This document shows, in pieces, positions 1-8,823 of a DNA stretch of 64,000 nt. The DNA comes from Streptomyces varsoviensis (lineage in GTDB: Bacteria > Actinomycetota > Actinomycetes > Streptomycetales > Streptomycetaceae): the NCBI RefSeq assembly GCF_000718635.1, contig NZ_JOBF01000007.1:186001-250000 (forward strand), written 5' to 3'. Made by a program: the position numbers and the translations under genes. Positions within the stretch are counted from its first letter, which is position 1. Each line of letters begins with the position of its first letter. The notes under the pieces are model-generated. The model saw only the letters and a program-made list of their open reading frames with translations. It did no database searches and was not told where the DNA came from.

Positions 1-439
1 GGTGGTCGTCGGGGTCGTGGAGGTACAGGATGTCGACGCGGTCCAGGCCGAGCCGGTCGAGGCTGGCCTCGACGGAGCGCAGCACGCCGTCGGCGCTGAA
101 GTCCCAGACCCGGCGGTGGGTGGCGGGGACGGCGAAGCCGCCCGCGGTGTCCTCGCCCACCGCGCCGGGGTCGGCCGCCAGCAGCCGGCCGACCTTGGTG
201 GAGACGGTGTACTCGGCGCGGGGTCGGTCGCGCAGGGCGGCGCCGAGGCGGCGTTCGGAGAGGCCGAGGCCGTAGTGCGGGGCGGTGTCGAAGTAGCGCA
301 GGCCCGCTTCCCAGGCGGCGTCGACGGCCGCCCGGGCGTCGGCGTCGCTGACGGGGGTGTAGAGGTTGCCGATGCCGGCCGCGCCGAAGGACAGCTCGGT
401 GACGCGGACGGTGCCGCGGCCGAGGGTGCGGGACCTCAC
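1..439 (-). CDS. aldo/keto reductase, L-fucose (D-threo-aldose) 1-dehydrogenase type, partial
   Basis: The first 146 codons of an NAD(P)-dependent aldo/keto reductase are present; the rest runs off the left edge. Family hallmarks are visible: YFDTAPHYG (catalytic Asp and Tyr with the following SERRLG), VSTKVGRLL (catalytic Lys) and ILYLHDPDDH (the His). The GTG start overlaps the stop of the upstream SDR gene (GTGA), so translation is probably coupled. The expected reaction is oxidation of L-fucose to L-fucono-lactone. This is inferred mainly from the neighbouring L-fuconate dehydratase, because the subfamily cannot be fixed from the N-terminal half alone. A lactonase or aldolase that would complete the route is not in view and may lie further left. 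Confidence 0.85.
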   Translation of the reverse strand, partial: MRSRTLGRGTVRVTELSFGAAGIGNLYTPVSDADARAAVDAAWEAGLRYFDTAPHYGLGLSERRLGAALRDRPRAEYTVSTKVGRLLAADPGAVGEDTAGGFAVPATHRRVWDFSADGVLRSVEASLDRLGLDRVDILYLHDPDDH

Positions 440-1194
440 CGCGCGGCCGGGCGCAGCCGCAGTCCCTGCATTCCGCCATCGACGGCGAGGGCCGTGCCGG
501 TGACGGATGCGGCGGCTGGGCTCGCCAAGTAGGCGATGGCGGCGGCGACTTCATCGGCCGTCACCAGACGGCCCATCGGCTGACGTGCTTTCAGGGCGGC
601 GCGTTCGGCCTCGGGATCGTCGGCCGCGTCGAGCAGTCGGCCGACCCAGGGGGTGTCGGCGGTGCCGGGGTTCACGCAGTTGACGCGGATGCCCTCGCGG
701 ACGTGGTCGGCGGCCATGGCGAGGGTCAGCGAGAGGACCGCGCCCTTGCTCGCCGAGTACAGGGCGCGCTGCGGCAGCCCGGCGGTGGCGGCGATGGAGC
801 AGGTGTTGACGATCGCGGCGTGCGCGGAGCGCCGCAGGTGCGGCAGGGCGGCCCGGCTCGTGCGGACGACGCCCATGACGTTGACGTCCAGGACGCGGCG
901 CCATTCCTCGTCGTCGTTGTCGGCCACGGTCCCGGCGGCGCCGATGCCGGCGTTGTTGACCAGGATGTCGAGGGCGCCGAGGTCGGTGGTGGCGGCGTGG
1001 ACCGCGGCGCGTACGGACGTGTCGTCGGCGACGTCCGCCGCGTATCCCGGCAGTTTCGCCTCCTCGGCCGCCGTGGGGTCGAGGTCGAGCACGGCGACGC
1101 GGGCGCCGCGCTCGGCGAGGAGCCGGGCCGTGGCCAGCCCGATGCCCGAACCGCCGCCCGTGACAAGGGCGTTGAGGCCCTGGAATTCCGTCAT
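436..1194 (-). CDS. SDR-family dehydrogenase, probably 2-keto-3-deoxy-L-fuconate dehydrogenase
   Basis: Short-chain dehydrogenase/reductase of 252 residues, a normal length for the classical family. The nucleotide-binding motif TGGGSGIG is at residues 12-19, NNAG at 80-83, and the catalytic Ser133, Tyr146 and Lys150 (YSASK) are intact. The acidic LDLDP stretch after beta-2 suggests a preference for NAD. The ATG overlaps the stop of the fuconate dehydratase gene (ATGA), and the gene's own stop overlaps the aldo/keto reductase start. In the oxidative L-fucose pathway such an SDR oxidises 2-keto-3-deoxy-L-fuconate. An alternative is the first step, L-fucose dehydrogenase, which is also an SDR in some bacteria. 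The family call is firm; the substrate is inferred from context. Confidence 0.85.
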   Translation of the reverse strand: MTEFQGLNALVTGGGSGIGLATARLLAERGARVAVLDLDPTAAEEAKLPGYAADVADDTSVRAAVHAATTDLGALDILVNNAGIGAAGTVADNDDEEWRRVLDVNVMGVVRTSRAALPHLRRSAHAAIVNTCSIAATAGLPQRALYSASKGAVLSLTLAMAADHVREGIRVNCVNPGTADTPWVGRLLDAADDPEAERAALKARQPMGRLVTADEVAAAIAYLASPAAASVTGTALAVDGGMQGLRLRPAAR

Positions 1195-2555
1195 GCCACT
1201 GCTCCTTCTGATCCGTCGTCTCCGTCGTCGTCTTTCGTCGCCCGGTCGGCGGCCCAGAATTCGCCATCCGGGTAGCTGTACCGGGCGATGGACTCGGGCC
1301 GCATGGTGGCCGAGAAGCCGGGGGCGAGCGGCGCGCCGTAGTGGCCGTCGCGGATGTGCACGGGTTCGGTGAAGTGCTCGTGGAGGTGGCCGACGTACTC
1401 GATGACTCGGTCCTCGGTGGTGCCGGAGAGCGCCACGTAGTCGAACATCGACAGGTGCTGTACCAGCTCGCAGAGGCCGACGCCGCCCGCGTGCGGGCAG
1501 ACGGGGACGCCGTACTCGGCGGCGAGCAGCAGGATGGCGAGGTTCTCGTTGACGCCGCCGACGCGGGCCGCGTCGATCTGGAGGACGTCGAGCGCGTCGG
1601 CCTGGAGCAACTGCTTGAAGACGACGCGGTTCTGCACGTGTTCGCCGGTGGCGACCTTCACGGGGGCGACGGCGCGGCGGACGGCGGCGTGACCGAGCAC
1701 GTCGTCGGGGCTGGTGGGCTCCTCGATCCAGTAGGGGTCGAACTCCGCGAGCGCGTTGGTCCACTCGATGGCCTCGCGCACGTTCCACCGCTGGTTGGCG
1801 TCGATGGCGATGCGGACGCCGGGGCCGACGGCGGCGCGTGCGGCCCGCATCCGGCGGATGTCGTCGTGGAGGTCGGCGCCGACCTTGAGTTTGATCTGGG
1901 TGAAGCCGTCGGCGACGGCCTGCCGGGCGAGGCGGGTGAGTTTCTCGTCGGGGTAGCCGAGCCAGCCGGGCGAGGTGGTGTAGCCGGGGTAGCCGCGGGC
2001 GAGCAGCCGCTCGGTGCGTTCGGCGGCTCCGGCGCGGCCGCGCCGCAGGAGGCGGAGGGCGTTCTCGGGGGTGAGCGCGTCGGTGATGTAGCGGAAGTCG
2101 ACCTGGGAGACGAGCCATTCGGGTTCGGCGTCGGCGAGCAGTTGCCACAGCGGGAGGCCGGCGCGTTTGGCGGCGAGGTCCCAGGCGGCGTTGACGACCG
2201 CGCCGATCGCCATGTGCATCACGCCCTTCTCGGGCCCCAGCCACCGCAGTTGGCTGTCGCCGGTGAGGTCGCGGGCGAGGGAGCCGGGGTCGGCGCACAG
2301 CTCGTCGACGGGCCGGCCGACGACGTGGGCACGGAGCGCGCCGATCGCCGCGACCTGTACGTCGTTGCCGCGGCCGATGGTGAAGGTGAAGCCGTGCCCC
2401 TCGGCGCCGTCGGCCGCGTCGGTGCGGAGCACGAGGTAGGCGGCGGAGTAGTCGGGGTCCGGGTTCATCGCGTCCGAACCGTCGAGCTCCCGCGAGGTGG
2501 GGAACCGGATGTCGTACGTGTCGAGCGCGGTGACGCGCGGGACAGTTGAGGACAC
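1191..2555 (-). CDS. L-fuconate dehydratase, enolase superfamily
   Basis: A 454-residue enolase-superfamily enzyme expected to dehydrate L-fuconate to 2-keto-3-deoxy-L-fuconate using Mg2+. The N-terminal [15 protein letters not shown] stretch is characteristic of FucD. The barrel carries the expected residues: K222 and K224 (IKLKVG), metal ligands D252 (IDANQRW), E278 and E305 (ATGEH), and H355 (CPHAGG). These sit at a constant offset of about four from the positions I recall for the Xanthomonas enzyme. The GTG start follows a GAGAGG ribosome site. The gene lies 139 bp downstream of the ABC permease gene and overlaps the SDR gene by four bases. This is the most specific marker that the region handles L-fucose. 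Confidence 0.93.
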   Translation of the reverse strand: MSSTVPRVTALDTYDIRFPTSRELDGSDAMNPDPDYSAAYLVLRTDAADGAEGHGFTFTIGRGNDVQVAAIGALRAHVVGRPVDELCADPGSLARDLTGDSQLRWLGPEKGVMHMAIGAVVNAAWDLAAKRAGLPLWQLLADAEPEWLVSQVDFRYITDALTPENALRLLRRGRAGAAERTERLLARGYPGYTTSPGWLGYPDEKLTRLARQAVADGFTQIKLKVGADLHDDIRRMRAARAAVGPGVRIAIDANQRWNVREAIEWTNALAEFDPYWIEEPTSPDDVLGHAAVRRAVAPVKVATGEHVQNRVVFKQLLQADALDVLQIDAARVGGVNENLAILLLAAEYGVPVCPHAGGVGLCELVQHLSMFDYVALSGTTEDRVIEYVGHLHEHFTEPVHIRDGHYGAPLAPGFSATMRPESIARYSYPDGEFWAADRATKDDDGDDGSEGAVA

Positions 2556-2694
2556 GGTGGGCCTCTCAGGGTCGGGCGGAGGACCGTCGCCGGCCGCCGG
2601 GCTCTTCGTGGTCGTTGTCGTCGAGGTAGTGAGGGGCGATGGCGTGGTCGGGGCGGTCGGGGCGGTCGGGTCCGCCTGGGCGGGGCACGGGCGC

Positions 2695-3738
2695 TCAGTC
2701 CTGGGCTCGGCCGGTGGTCACTCGGGCGATCATGAGGGCGATGAGGATGATGCCGCCATAGATGGCCTGGATCCAGAAGGACGGTACCTGGGCGAGGGTC
2801 AGCAGGTTCTGTACGACGCCGAGCAGCAGCACGCCGGTGAGGGCGCCGAACATGGTGCCTTTGCCGCCGTCGAGGCTGATGCCGCCGATGACCGCGGCGG
2901 CGAAGACCGTGAAGATCATGTTCTGGCCCTGGTTGGCGTTGATCGCGCCGACGTAGCCCGTCTGGATCAGCCCGCCCACGGAGGCCAGGATTCCGGCGAC
3001 GATGTAGACGCCGAGCATGATTCGCTGCACGCGGATGCCGGCGGCGGCCGCGGCGTCCGGGTTGCCCCCTATGGCGTACAGGGCACGCCCCCAGCGGTGG
3101 TACTTGAGCATGAAGCCCGCCGCGCCGAAGCAGCCCGCGGCCAGCCAGACCGAGAGCGGGATGGTGAGGAACGTGCTGGTGGCCAGGGTGTAGAAGGCGT
3201 CCGGCATGCCGAAGAGGGTCTTGCCCTTGGTCGCGCCGACGAGCAGGCCGCGCAGCACGATCAGCATGGCCAGGGTGACGATGAAGGCGTTGAGCCGCAG
3301 CTTGACGACGAGGACGCCGTTGAACGCGCCGATGGCCGCGCCGACGACGACGATGGCGAGCAGGGCCGCGCCGGCCGGCCACCGGGTGCCGAAACCGGCC
3401 TGGGCGGCGGGCAGGACGAGCAGCGCGCCGAGGGCGGGGGCGATGCCGACGACGGACTCCAGGGACAGGTCGAACTTGCCGGTGATCAGCACCAGGGACT
3501 CGGCGAGCACCACCATGGCGAGGGCCGCGGACGCGCCGAGGATGGAGATGATGTTCCGCTCGGTGAGGAACGAGTCGTTGAGCAGCGCGCCGAGTACGAG
3601 CATCAGGATGAGGGCGGGTACGAGCGCCAACTCGCGTGCTCTGCGCAGCAGTACGGACCTGCCGCCGGTCCGGCCGCGGTCGGCGGCGGCGCGGTCGCCG
3701 AGCGCGTCCGAGGCCGACGGGGCCTTGGTGTCAGCCAC
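2695..3738 (-). CDS. sugar ABC transporter permease, RbsC/CUT2 family
   Basis: Inner-membrane permease of the ribose/CUT2 family, 347 residues from the GTG chosen here. That start has a GGAG site and overlaps the ATPase stop by eight bases; an upstream in-frame start would add an improbable Gly-Thr-rich leader. About eight to ten hydrophobic segments are visible, along with the family stretches [38 protein letters not shown] and [16 protein letters not shown]. It would form the channel for the sugar delivered by the upstream lipoprotein and powered by the adjacent ATPase. L-fucose is the likely cargo, judged by the downstream catabolic enzymes. Confidence 0.92.
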   Translation of the reverse strand: MADTKAPSASDALGDRAAADRGRTGGRSVLLRRARELALVPALILMLVLGALLNDSFLTERNIISILGASAALAMVVLAESLVLITGKFDLSLESVVGIAPALGALLVLPAAQAGFGTRWPAGAALLAIVVVGAAIGAFNGVLVVKLRLNAFIVTLAMLIVLRGLLVGATKGKTLFGMPDAFYTLATSTFLTIPLSVWLAAGCFGAAGFMLKYHRWGRALYAIGGNPDAAAAAGIRVQRIMLGVYIVAGILASVGGLIQTGYVGAINANQGQNMIFTVFAAAVIGGISLDGGKGTMFGALTGVLLLGVVQNLLTLAQVPSFWIQAIYGGIILIALMIARVTTGRAQD

Positions 3739-5389
3739 GGTCCACTCCTTCACTTCCGTCGATGGTTCCGCCGGCCCCCGCGTCCCTGTCGACCCCGGAG
3801 CCGTCTTCGCTCCCGTCCATCCCGTCGCCCCCGTCCATCCCATCGCTCCCCTCCATCCCGACGCCCCCGTCCATCCCGTCGACTCCCTCGATCGAGGCGA
3901 TCAGTTCGTGCTCGTGCCAGCCCGCCGCGAGGTCGGCGACGACGCGGCCGTGGAAGAGCACCAGGACGCGGTCGCAGCGGCGCAGGTCGTCGATCTCGTC
4001 GGAGACGACGAGCACGGCGGTGCCGTCCTCGCTGGCGCCGTCCGCGCGGGCGAGCAGCGATTCCTTGGACTTGACGTCCACGCCCGCGGTCGGGTTGATG
4101 AGGATGAGCAGCCGCGGGTCGCCGGCCAGGGCGCGGGCCATCACGACTTTCTGGGCGTTGCCGCCGGAGAGGTCGGAGACCGGCTGGTCGGGTCCTTCGG
4201 CGTGGATGTCGAGGCGGCGGATGAGGGATCTGGCCAGGGTCCGCCTGCGGGCGGTGGAGACGAAGCCGTACCGGCCGAGGCGGCCGGGGACGCTCATGGT
4301 GGCGTTGTCGCCGATGGTCATGGTGGCGACGAGGCCCTGTTCGTGGCGGTCGCGCGGTACGCAGCCGACGCCGGCCGCGAGGGCGGCGGGGACGTCGCCG
4401 AAGGGCAGGGGCTCGCCGTCGAGTTCGGCGGTTCCGGAGGTCGGGGTGTGGAGCCCGGCGAGGGATTCGGCGAGTTGCACCTTGCCGCTCGCACTGCTGC
4501 CGGCGAGCCCGACGACCTCGCCCTGACGGATGGTGAGATCCACGGATTCGTACGCCTGGCTGGTGAGTTGACGTACCGCCAGGCGTACGGGCGCGTCCTC
4601 GGCGGCGGTGCCGGCGAGGGTGCGGGTGGCCGCGGTACGGGCGGCGGGGGCGGACTCGCCCGCCATGGCCTCGACGAGGGCGGCGCGCGGGAGGTCGGCG
4701 ACGGGGGCGGTGGTGATCCAGCGGGCGTCGCGGAGCACGGTGACGGTCTGGCAGACCTCGTAGACCTCTTGGAGGTGGTGCGAGATGAACAGGAAGGTGA
4801 CGCCGGACGCCTGGAGGGCGCGCATCCGGGTGAAGAGCCGTTCTATCTCGCGGTTGTCGAGCTGGGCGGTGGGTTCGTCGAGGACGATGAAGCGGGCGCC
4901 GAAGGACAGGGCGCGGGCGATCTCGACCATCTGCCGGTCCTCGACCTTGAGGTCGGCGGTGCGGGCGCCGGGGTCGACGCGCACGTCCCAGGCGTCGAGC
5001 AGCGCGGCGGCCTCGGTGCGCAGCCGCCGCCAGTCGATGACGCCGCGCCGGGTCGGCTGACGGTTGATGAAGAGGTTCTCGGCGACGGTGAGTTCGGGTA
5101 CGACGGTGGGCTTCTGGTAGACGCAGGCGACCTTGGCGCGCCAGGCGTCGCGGTCGGAGAGGGGTGGCGCGCTCTCGCCGTCGAAGGCGATGGTGCCCGC
5201 GTCGGGCGGCTGGAGGCCGGTGAGGAGGGAGACGAGGGTGGACTTGCCGGCGCCGTTGCGGCCGACCAGGGCGTGTGATTCGCCGGGCAGTACGGTCAGC
5301 CGTCCGTCGCGCAGGGCGACGGTCGGCCCGTAGCGCTTGGTGATGCCGGCGGCCTCGACCAGGGGGCGCGCGGCCGGGGCGGCGCTCAT
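3731..5389 (-). CDS. sugar ABC transporter ATP-binding protein, RbsA-like, with degenerate second site and repeat tail
   Basis: Double-domain CUT2 ATPase of 552 residues. The N-terminal half has an intact Walker A (GRNGAGKS, residues 43-50) and Walker B (VLDEPTAQLD), but its signature reads LKVEDRQ instead of LSGGQ. The C-terminal half has LSGGNAQ but a divergent Walker A (GSSASGK), and its Walker B reads LLILINPTAGVD, lacking both the Asp and the catalytic Glu. One composite ATP site is therefore probably degenerate. The last 50 or so residues are a Gly/Asp/Met-rich tail built from GMDGSD-like units, with no counterpart in typical RbsA proteins. The start overlaps the stop of the binding-protein gene (ATGA), and its stop overlaps the permease start. 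Confidence 0.9.
   Translation of the reverse strand: MSAAPAARPLVEAAGITKRYGPTVALRDGRLTVLPGESHALVGRNGAGKSTLVSLLTGLQPPDAGTIAFDGESAPPLSDRDAWRAKVACVYQKPTVVPELTVAENLFINRQPTRRGVIDWRRLRTEAAALLDAWDVRVDPGARTADLKVEDRQMVEIARALSFGARFIVLDEPTAQLDNREIERLFTRMRALQASGVTFLFISHHLQEVYEVCQTVTVLRDARWITTAPVADLPRAALVEAMAGESAPAARTAATRTLAGTAAEDAPVRLAVRQLTSQAYESVDLTIRQGEVVGLAGSSASGKVQLAESLAGLHTPTSGTAELDGEPLPFGDVPAALAAGVGCVPRDRHEQGLVATMTIGDNATMSVPGRLGRYGFVSTARRRTLARSLIRRLDIHAEGPDQPVSDLSGGNAQKVVMARALAGDPRLLILINPTAGVDVKSKESLLARADGASEDGTAVLVVSDEIDDLRRCDRVLVLFHGRVVADLAAGWHEHELIASIEGVDGMDGGVGMEGSDGMDGGDGMDGSEDGSGVDRDAGAGGTIDGSEGVDRG
3811..3885 (-). repeat. imperfect 18-bp-period repeat coding the ATPase C-terminal tail
   Basis: On the + strand, blocks built on ccgtccatcccgtcg recur about four times with small changes. 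On the coding strand they give the repeated GMDGSD/GMDGGD units at the end of the ABC ATPase. The array is in frame and looks like local expansion of a short unit. Confidence 0.75.
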
Positions 5390-6462
5390 CCGGCCGTGTT
5401 GACGGTGTTGCCCCACAGCTTCTTGTCGTCCACGTTCTCCTTGGTGACCAGTGGGGTGGGGAGCTGGTCCTCCAGGATGCCGCTGGGCAGCTTGACGATC
5501 GTGGAGTCGTGGTCGGTGGGGCCGGGCTGGAAGGCCTTCCCGGCCATGGCGGCCTTGATGTAGTACATGCCGTACTTGGCGTAGGCGTCGGCGGGCTGGG
5601 AGAGGGTGGCGTCGATCTCGCCCTTGCGGATCGCGTCGAACTCCTGCGGTATGCCGTCGTTGGAGACGATCGTGATGTGGCCGCTGGTGCCGGCCTTCTT
5701 GAGCATGCCCTTGCTCTTGAGGGTCTGGAGGGTGGGGGCGAGGTACACGCCGCCCGCCTGGAGGTAGATGCCCTTGATGTCGGGGTTGGCGTTGAGCACG
5801 GTGTCGAGCTTGGCGGCCGCGGTGTCGGACTCCCATTTGGCGGGGATCTCCACCACCTTGGCCTTGGGGAACCTCTGTTTCATGCAGGTGCGGAACGCCT
5901 CGGAGCGCTCGCGACCGTTGACCGAGGCGAGGTCGCCCATGATCTGCACGACCTTGCCGGAGGGCTGCTGCTTGCCGAGGTATTCGCAGGCCCGCGTCCC
6001 GTAGGCGACGTTGTCGGCGCGTACGACCATGGCGACCTTGCCCTTCTCGGGGGCGACATCGACGGCGACGACGGGGACGCCCTTGCGCTCGGCCTGGTCG
6101 AGGCCGGCGGCGATGGCGGCGCTGTCGAGGGGGGCGACGACGAGGCCGTGTACGCCCTGGTTGAGCTGGTTGTTGATGTCGGTGATCTGCTGGGCCGAGT
6201 CGCTGTTGGAGTTGACGGTCTTGAGGGCGTCGACGCTCTCGGCCTTGGCCATCTTGGGCACGTAGTCGTTGTAGGACTGCCAGAACGGCGAGGTCAGCAG
6301 CGGCACGATCACTCCGACCTTTCCGCCGCCGCCCTTGCCGCCGCCCCCGCCGGACGCGGTGTCCTTCGTGCTGCCGCACGCCGTGAGCGCCAGTGCGGCG
6401 CAGGCCGCCATAGCCATCGCGCGCACGGCCCGCGTGCTCAACCTCGCCTGCCTACCGCTCAT
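5386..6462 (-). CDS. sugar-binding lipoprotein of the ABC importer
   Basis: Periplasmic-binding-protein-like sugar receptor (ribose type), 358 residues, tethered outside the cell membrane. The N-terminus is a lipoprotein signal: basic residues, a hydrophobic AACAALAL stretch and the lipobox LTACG, followed by a Gly/Lys-rich linker. The mature part has ribose-binding-protein landmarks such as DINNQLNQGVHGLVVAPLD and VVAVDVAPEKG. The chosen ATG has a GAGGAG site seven bases upstream; longer in-frame versions would put a non-signal region first. It is the first gene of the minus-strand operon (receptor, ATPase, permease, fuconate dehydratase, SDR, aldo/keto reductase), divergent from the GntR gene. 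L-fucose is the inferred ligand. Confidence 0.92.
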   Translation of the reverse strand: MSGRQARLSTRAVRAMAMAACAALALTACGSTKDTASGGGGGKGGGGKVGVIVPLLTSPFWQSYNDYVPKMAKAESVDALKTVNSNSDSAQQITDINNQLNQGVHGLVVAPLDSAAIAAGLDQAERKGVPVVAVDVAPEKGKVAMVVRADNVAYGTRACEYLGKQQPSGKVVQIMGDLASVNGRERSEAFRTCMKQRFPKAKVVEIPAKWESDTAAAKLDTVLNANPDIKGIYLQAGGVYLAPTLQTLKSKGMLKKAGTSGHITIVSNDGIPQEFDAIRKGEIDATLSQPADAYAKYGMYYIKAAMAGKAFQPGPTDHDSTIVKLPSGILEDQLPTPLVTKENVDDKKLWGNTVNTAG

Positions 6463-6595
6463 CTGACGGCTCCTCACCAAGGAAAGCGCTGGGGGGTACG
6501 GCCCGGTTGCCGGCACCGGCCGCGCCGAATATTTATCAGACCTCTTGGCGAGCACAACACCCCTCGTACCGCGATTTCCTCGACTTGAAGGAGTA

Positions 6596-6623
6596 TTGGT
6601 CGGATCACTTGCGTGGATAGACT
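6596..6623 (+). promoter_or_regulatory. candidate promoter of the GntR gene, overlapping a possible operator
   Basis: TTGGTC and TAGACT are separated by 16 bp, about 30 bp upstream of the GntR start. The -35 lies inside TTGGTCGGATCA, which resembles FadR-subfamily half sites. A second related string, AGGTCTGATAAA, lies on the minus strand near position 6540, where it could control the importer operon. Assigned by eye only. Confidence 0.4.
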
Positions 6624-6652
6624 GCCGCGACACGGACGCCGGGAGGGGAACC

Positions 6653-7360
6653 ATGGAGGACATCACGCCCCCCAAGGGGACAGTGACGCAGCGCGCGATC
6701 GAGCAGATCAAGGCGATGATCGCGGGGGGCCTGCTGGAGGCCGGCCAGCGGCTGCCCACCGAGCGCGAGTTCGCGGCCCAGCTCGGCATCTCCCGGTCCT
6801 CGATGCGGGAGGCGATCCGCGCGCTGACCGTCCTCGGCGTGCTGGAGGCCCGGCACGGCTCGGGGATCTACGTCACCAAGCTGGAGACCGGCGATCTGCT
6901 GGAGACGTTCGGGGTGGTCGCGCAGATCTCGCGGGGCCCGCGGCTGGTGGAGCTGATGGAGGTGCGGCGCATCCTGGAGTCCACGGCGACCGCGCTGGCC
7001 GCGGCCCGCATCACCGACGAACAGCTCGCCGTCGTGGCACAGCATCTCCAGGCGATGAACGCGACGGAGGACCCGGAGGAGATCCTCGCCGCCGACCTCG
7101 CCTTTCACCGGGCGATCTGCCTCGCGGCGGGCAATGACTCGCTGGCCGCCATCGTGGAGGGCCTGTCCTCCCGCACCTTCCGGGCCCGTGTGTGGCGCGG
7201 CTACCAGCAGGAGGGGGCGTACGACCGTACGCGCAAGGAGCACGCCCGTATCCACCGGGCGCTGGTGGACCGCGACCCGGAGGCGGCCCGGGTGGCCGCG
7301 GCGGCGCACGTCGGCGAGGTGGAGGAGTGGCTGCGCGGCCAACTGGACTCCACGGCCTGA
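6653..7360 (+). CDS. GntR-family (FadR subfamily) transcriptional regulator
   Basis: A 235-residue regulator: winged helix-turn-helix at about residues 10-75 (LPTEREFAAQLGISRSSMREAIRAL) and a helical FCD effector domain at about 95-225, whose metal-binding Asp/His pattern is suggested by DLAFHRAIC and HARIHRAL. The ATG follows a GGGAGGGG site. It diverges from the fucose importer/catabolic operon across a 190-bp gap, so it most likely represses that operon until a sugar acid or similar inducer binds. A strong hairpin follows the gene. The family is clear; the ligand is inferred. Confidence 0.92.
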   Translation: MEDITPPKGTVTQRAIEQIKAMIAGGLLEAGQRLPTEREFAAQLGISRSSMREAIRALTVLGVLEARHGSGIYVTKLETGDLLETFGVVAQISRGPRLVELMEVRRILESTATALAAARITDEQLAVVAQHLQAMNATEDPEEILAADLAFHRAICLAAGNDSLAAIVEGLSSRTFRARVWRGYQQEGAYDRTRKEHARIHRALVDRDPEAARVAAAAHVGEVEEWLRGQLDSTA

Positions 7361-7434
7361 GCGTTACGGGCGCGGCGCGCCGGCGGGCCCGGGCGCGCGC
7401 GACGAGGGCGTTACGGCCACGGGCCCGGGGATGC

Positions 7435-7472
7435 GCGACGCCCCCGCGGAGGAGTAGGCGCGGGGGCGTCGC
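7435..7472. terminator. bidirectional hairpin terminator
   Basis: Perfect 13-bp inverted repeat GCGACGCCCCCGC / GCGGGGGCGTCGC around a 12-nt loop, between the convergent GntR and M20 peptidase genes. There is no T-run, as is common in actinomycetes. Confidence 0.85.
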
Positions 7473-7512
7473 GGTCTTGGGGTGTTGAGGTGCTACAAAA
7501 CGTGCCGCGCCG

Positions 7513-8823
7513 TCAGCAGGTCTGCCACAGCCGGGTCATGACGCGGACTCCGAAGCGCAGCCCGTCCAGCGGGACGCGCTCGTCCACGCCGTGGAAGAGG
7601 CGCCCGTAGTCCAGGTCGTGCGGGAGCTTGAGGCCCTTGAAGCCGAAGCAGCGGATGCCCAGCTTGCTGAACGCCTTGGCGTCCGTACCGCCGGGGTTGC
7701 AGTACGGGACGGGGTGGCCGTCGGGGTCCTCGGCGCGTACGGCCGCGCACATGGCGTCGACCAGGGGGCCCTCGAAGGGGGTCTCCATGCCGATGTCGTG
7801 GTTGACCCACTCGCGGCGGACCGAGGGCAGCAGGAGCCCGTCGATGGTGTCGATGAGCTCCTGTTCGTGGCCGGGCAGGAAGCGGCCGTCGACGCGCGCG
7901 GTGGCCTTGCCGGGGATCACGTTGGTCTGGTAGCCGGCCTGGAACATGGTCGGGTTGGCCGAGTTGCGGAGCACGACCTGCATGAAGTCGGCGACCGGGC
8001 CGAGCTTGGCCAGGCTGCCCTCGATGTCGTTCTCGTCGAAGTCGACGCCGTAGAGGCGGGCGGCCTCGGCGAGCAGTTCGCGGACGGGCTCGATCAGCCG
8101 GATGGGGAAGGTGTGGCGGCCGATGCGGGTGAGGGATTCGGCGAGGTCGGTGACGGCGTTCTCGTCGTTGGGCGAGGAGCCGTGCCCGGCCCGGCCGCTC
8201 GCGGTGAGCTCCATCCAGGCCATGCCGCGCTGGGCGTTCTCGATCGGGTAGAGGCGGCGGTCGTCGTCGAGGGCGAAGGAGAAGCCGCCGCCCTCGCCGA
8301 TCGCCTCGGTGACGCCCTCGAACAGCTCGGGCCGGTGCTCGACCAGCCAGTGGCCGCCGAACTTGCCGCCCGCCTCCTCGTCCGCGAGGAAGGCCAGCAC
8401 CAGGTCGCGGGAGGGGACGGTGCCCGTACGGGCGAAGTGCCGGGCGGTGGCGAGCATCACCGCGACGGTGTCCTTCATGTCGATCGCGCCGCGGCCCCAC
8501 AGATAGCCGTCGCGGATCTCGCCGGAGAACGGCGGTACCTGCCATTCGGCGGCGTCGGCCGGTACGACGTCGAGGTGGCCGTGGACGAGGAGGGCGCCGC
8601 GCGTGGGGTCGCCGCCGGCGATGCGGGCGATGACGTTGGCCCGGCCGGGGGCGCTCTCGATCAGCTCGGAGTCGATGCCGGCCTCGGCGAGCTTGGCGCG
8701 GACCCAGTCGGCGCAGGCGCGCTCGTCGCTGGTGGGGTTGGAGGTGTCGAACCGGATCAGCTCCTGGCAGAGGCCGACGACCTCCTCCTCGGCGAAGGTG
8801 TGCTGGGTGTCGGTGGTGTTCAT
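7513..8823 (-). CDS. M20-family metallopeptidase (ArgE/DapE-like)
   Basis: Zinc-dependent M20 amidohydrolase/peptidase of 436 residues. Metal ligands are visible in order: H83 and D85 (VHGHLDVVP), D115 (GRGAIDMKD), the catalytic E149-E150 pair (LADEEAGG), and near the C-terminus NPGGTDAK and a late His (RLFHGVDE). A lid domain lies between about residues 200 and 310. M20 enzymes remove amino-acid or acyl groups from dipeptides and N-acyl amino acids. The gene is last in a three-gene minus operon after DUF1177 and an NCS1 permease, sharing ATGA with the permease. The context suggests it cleaves the compound the permease imports; the compound is unknown. Confidence 0.9.
   Translation of the reverse strand: MNTTDTQHTFAEEEVVGLCQELIRFDTSNPTSDERACADWVRAKLAEAGIDSELIESAPGRANVIARIAGGDPTRGALLVHGHLDVVPADAAEWQVPPFSGEIRDGYLWGRGAIDMKDTVAVMLATARHFARTGTVPSRDLVLAFLADEEAGGKFGGHWLVEHRPELFEGVTEAIGEGGGFSFALDDDRRLYPIENAQRGMAWMELTASGRAGHGSSPNDENAVTDLAESLTRIGRHTFPIRLIEPVRELLAEAARLYGVDFDENDIEGSLAKLGPVADFMQVVLRNSANPTMFQAGYQTNVIPGKATARVDGRFLPGHEQELIDTIDGLLLPSVRREWVNHDIGMETPFEGPLVDAMCAAVRAEDPDGHPVPYCNPGGTDAKAFSKLGIRCFGFKGLKLPHDLDYGRLFHGVDERVPLDGLRFGVRVMTRLWQTC

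Noticed and set aside
2..532. Long plus-strand open frames across the fucose genes and many other loci
   Set aside because: They are mirror frames of well-supported genes on the other strand, a routine effect of very high GC content; their predicted proteins are low complexity without motifs.
3731..6379. An apparent 882-residue frame joining the ABC ATPase to upstream sequence
   Set aside because: The upstream part is an out-of-frame reading of the sugar-binding lipoprotein gene; the ATPase starts at the ATG overlapping that gene's stop.
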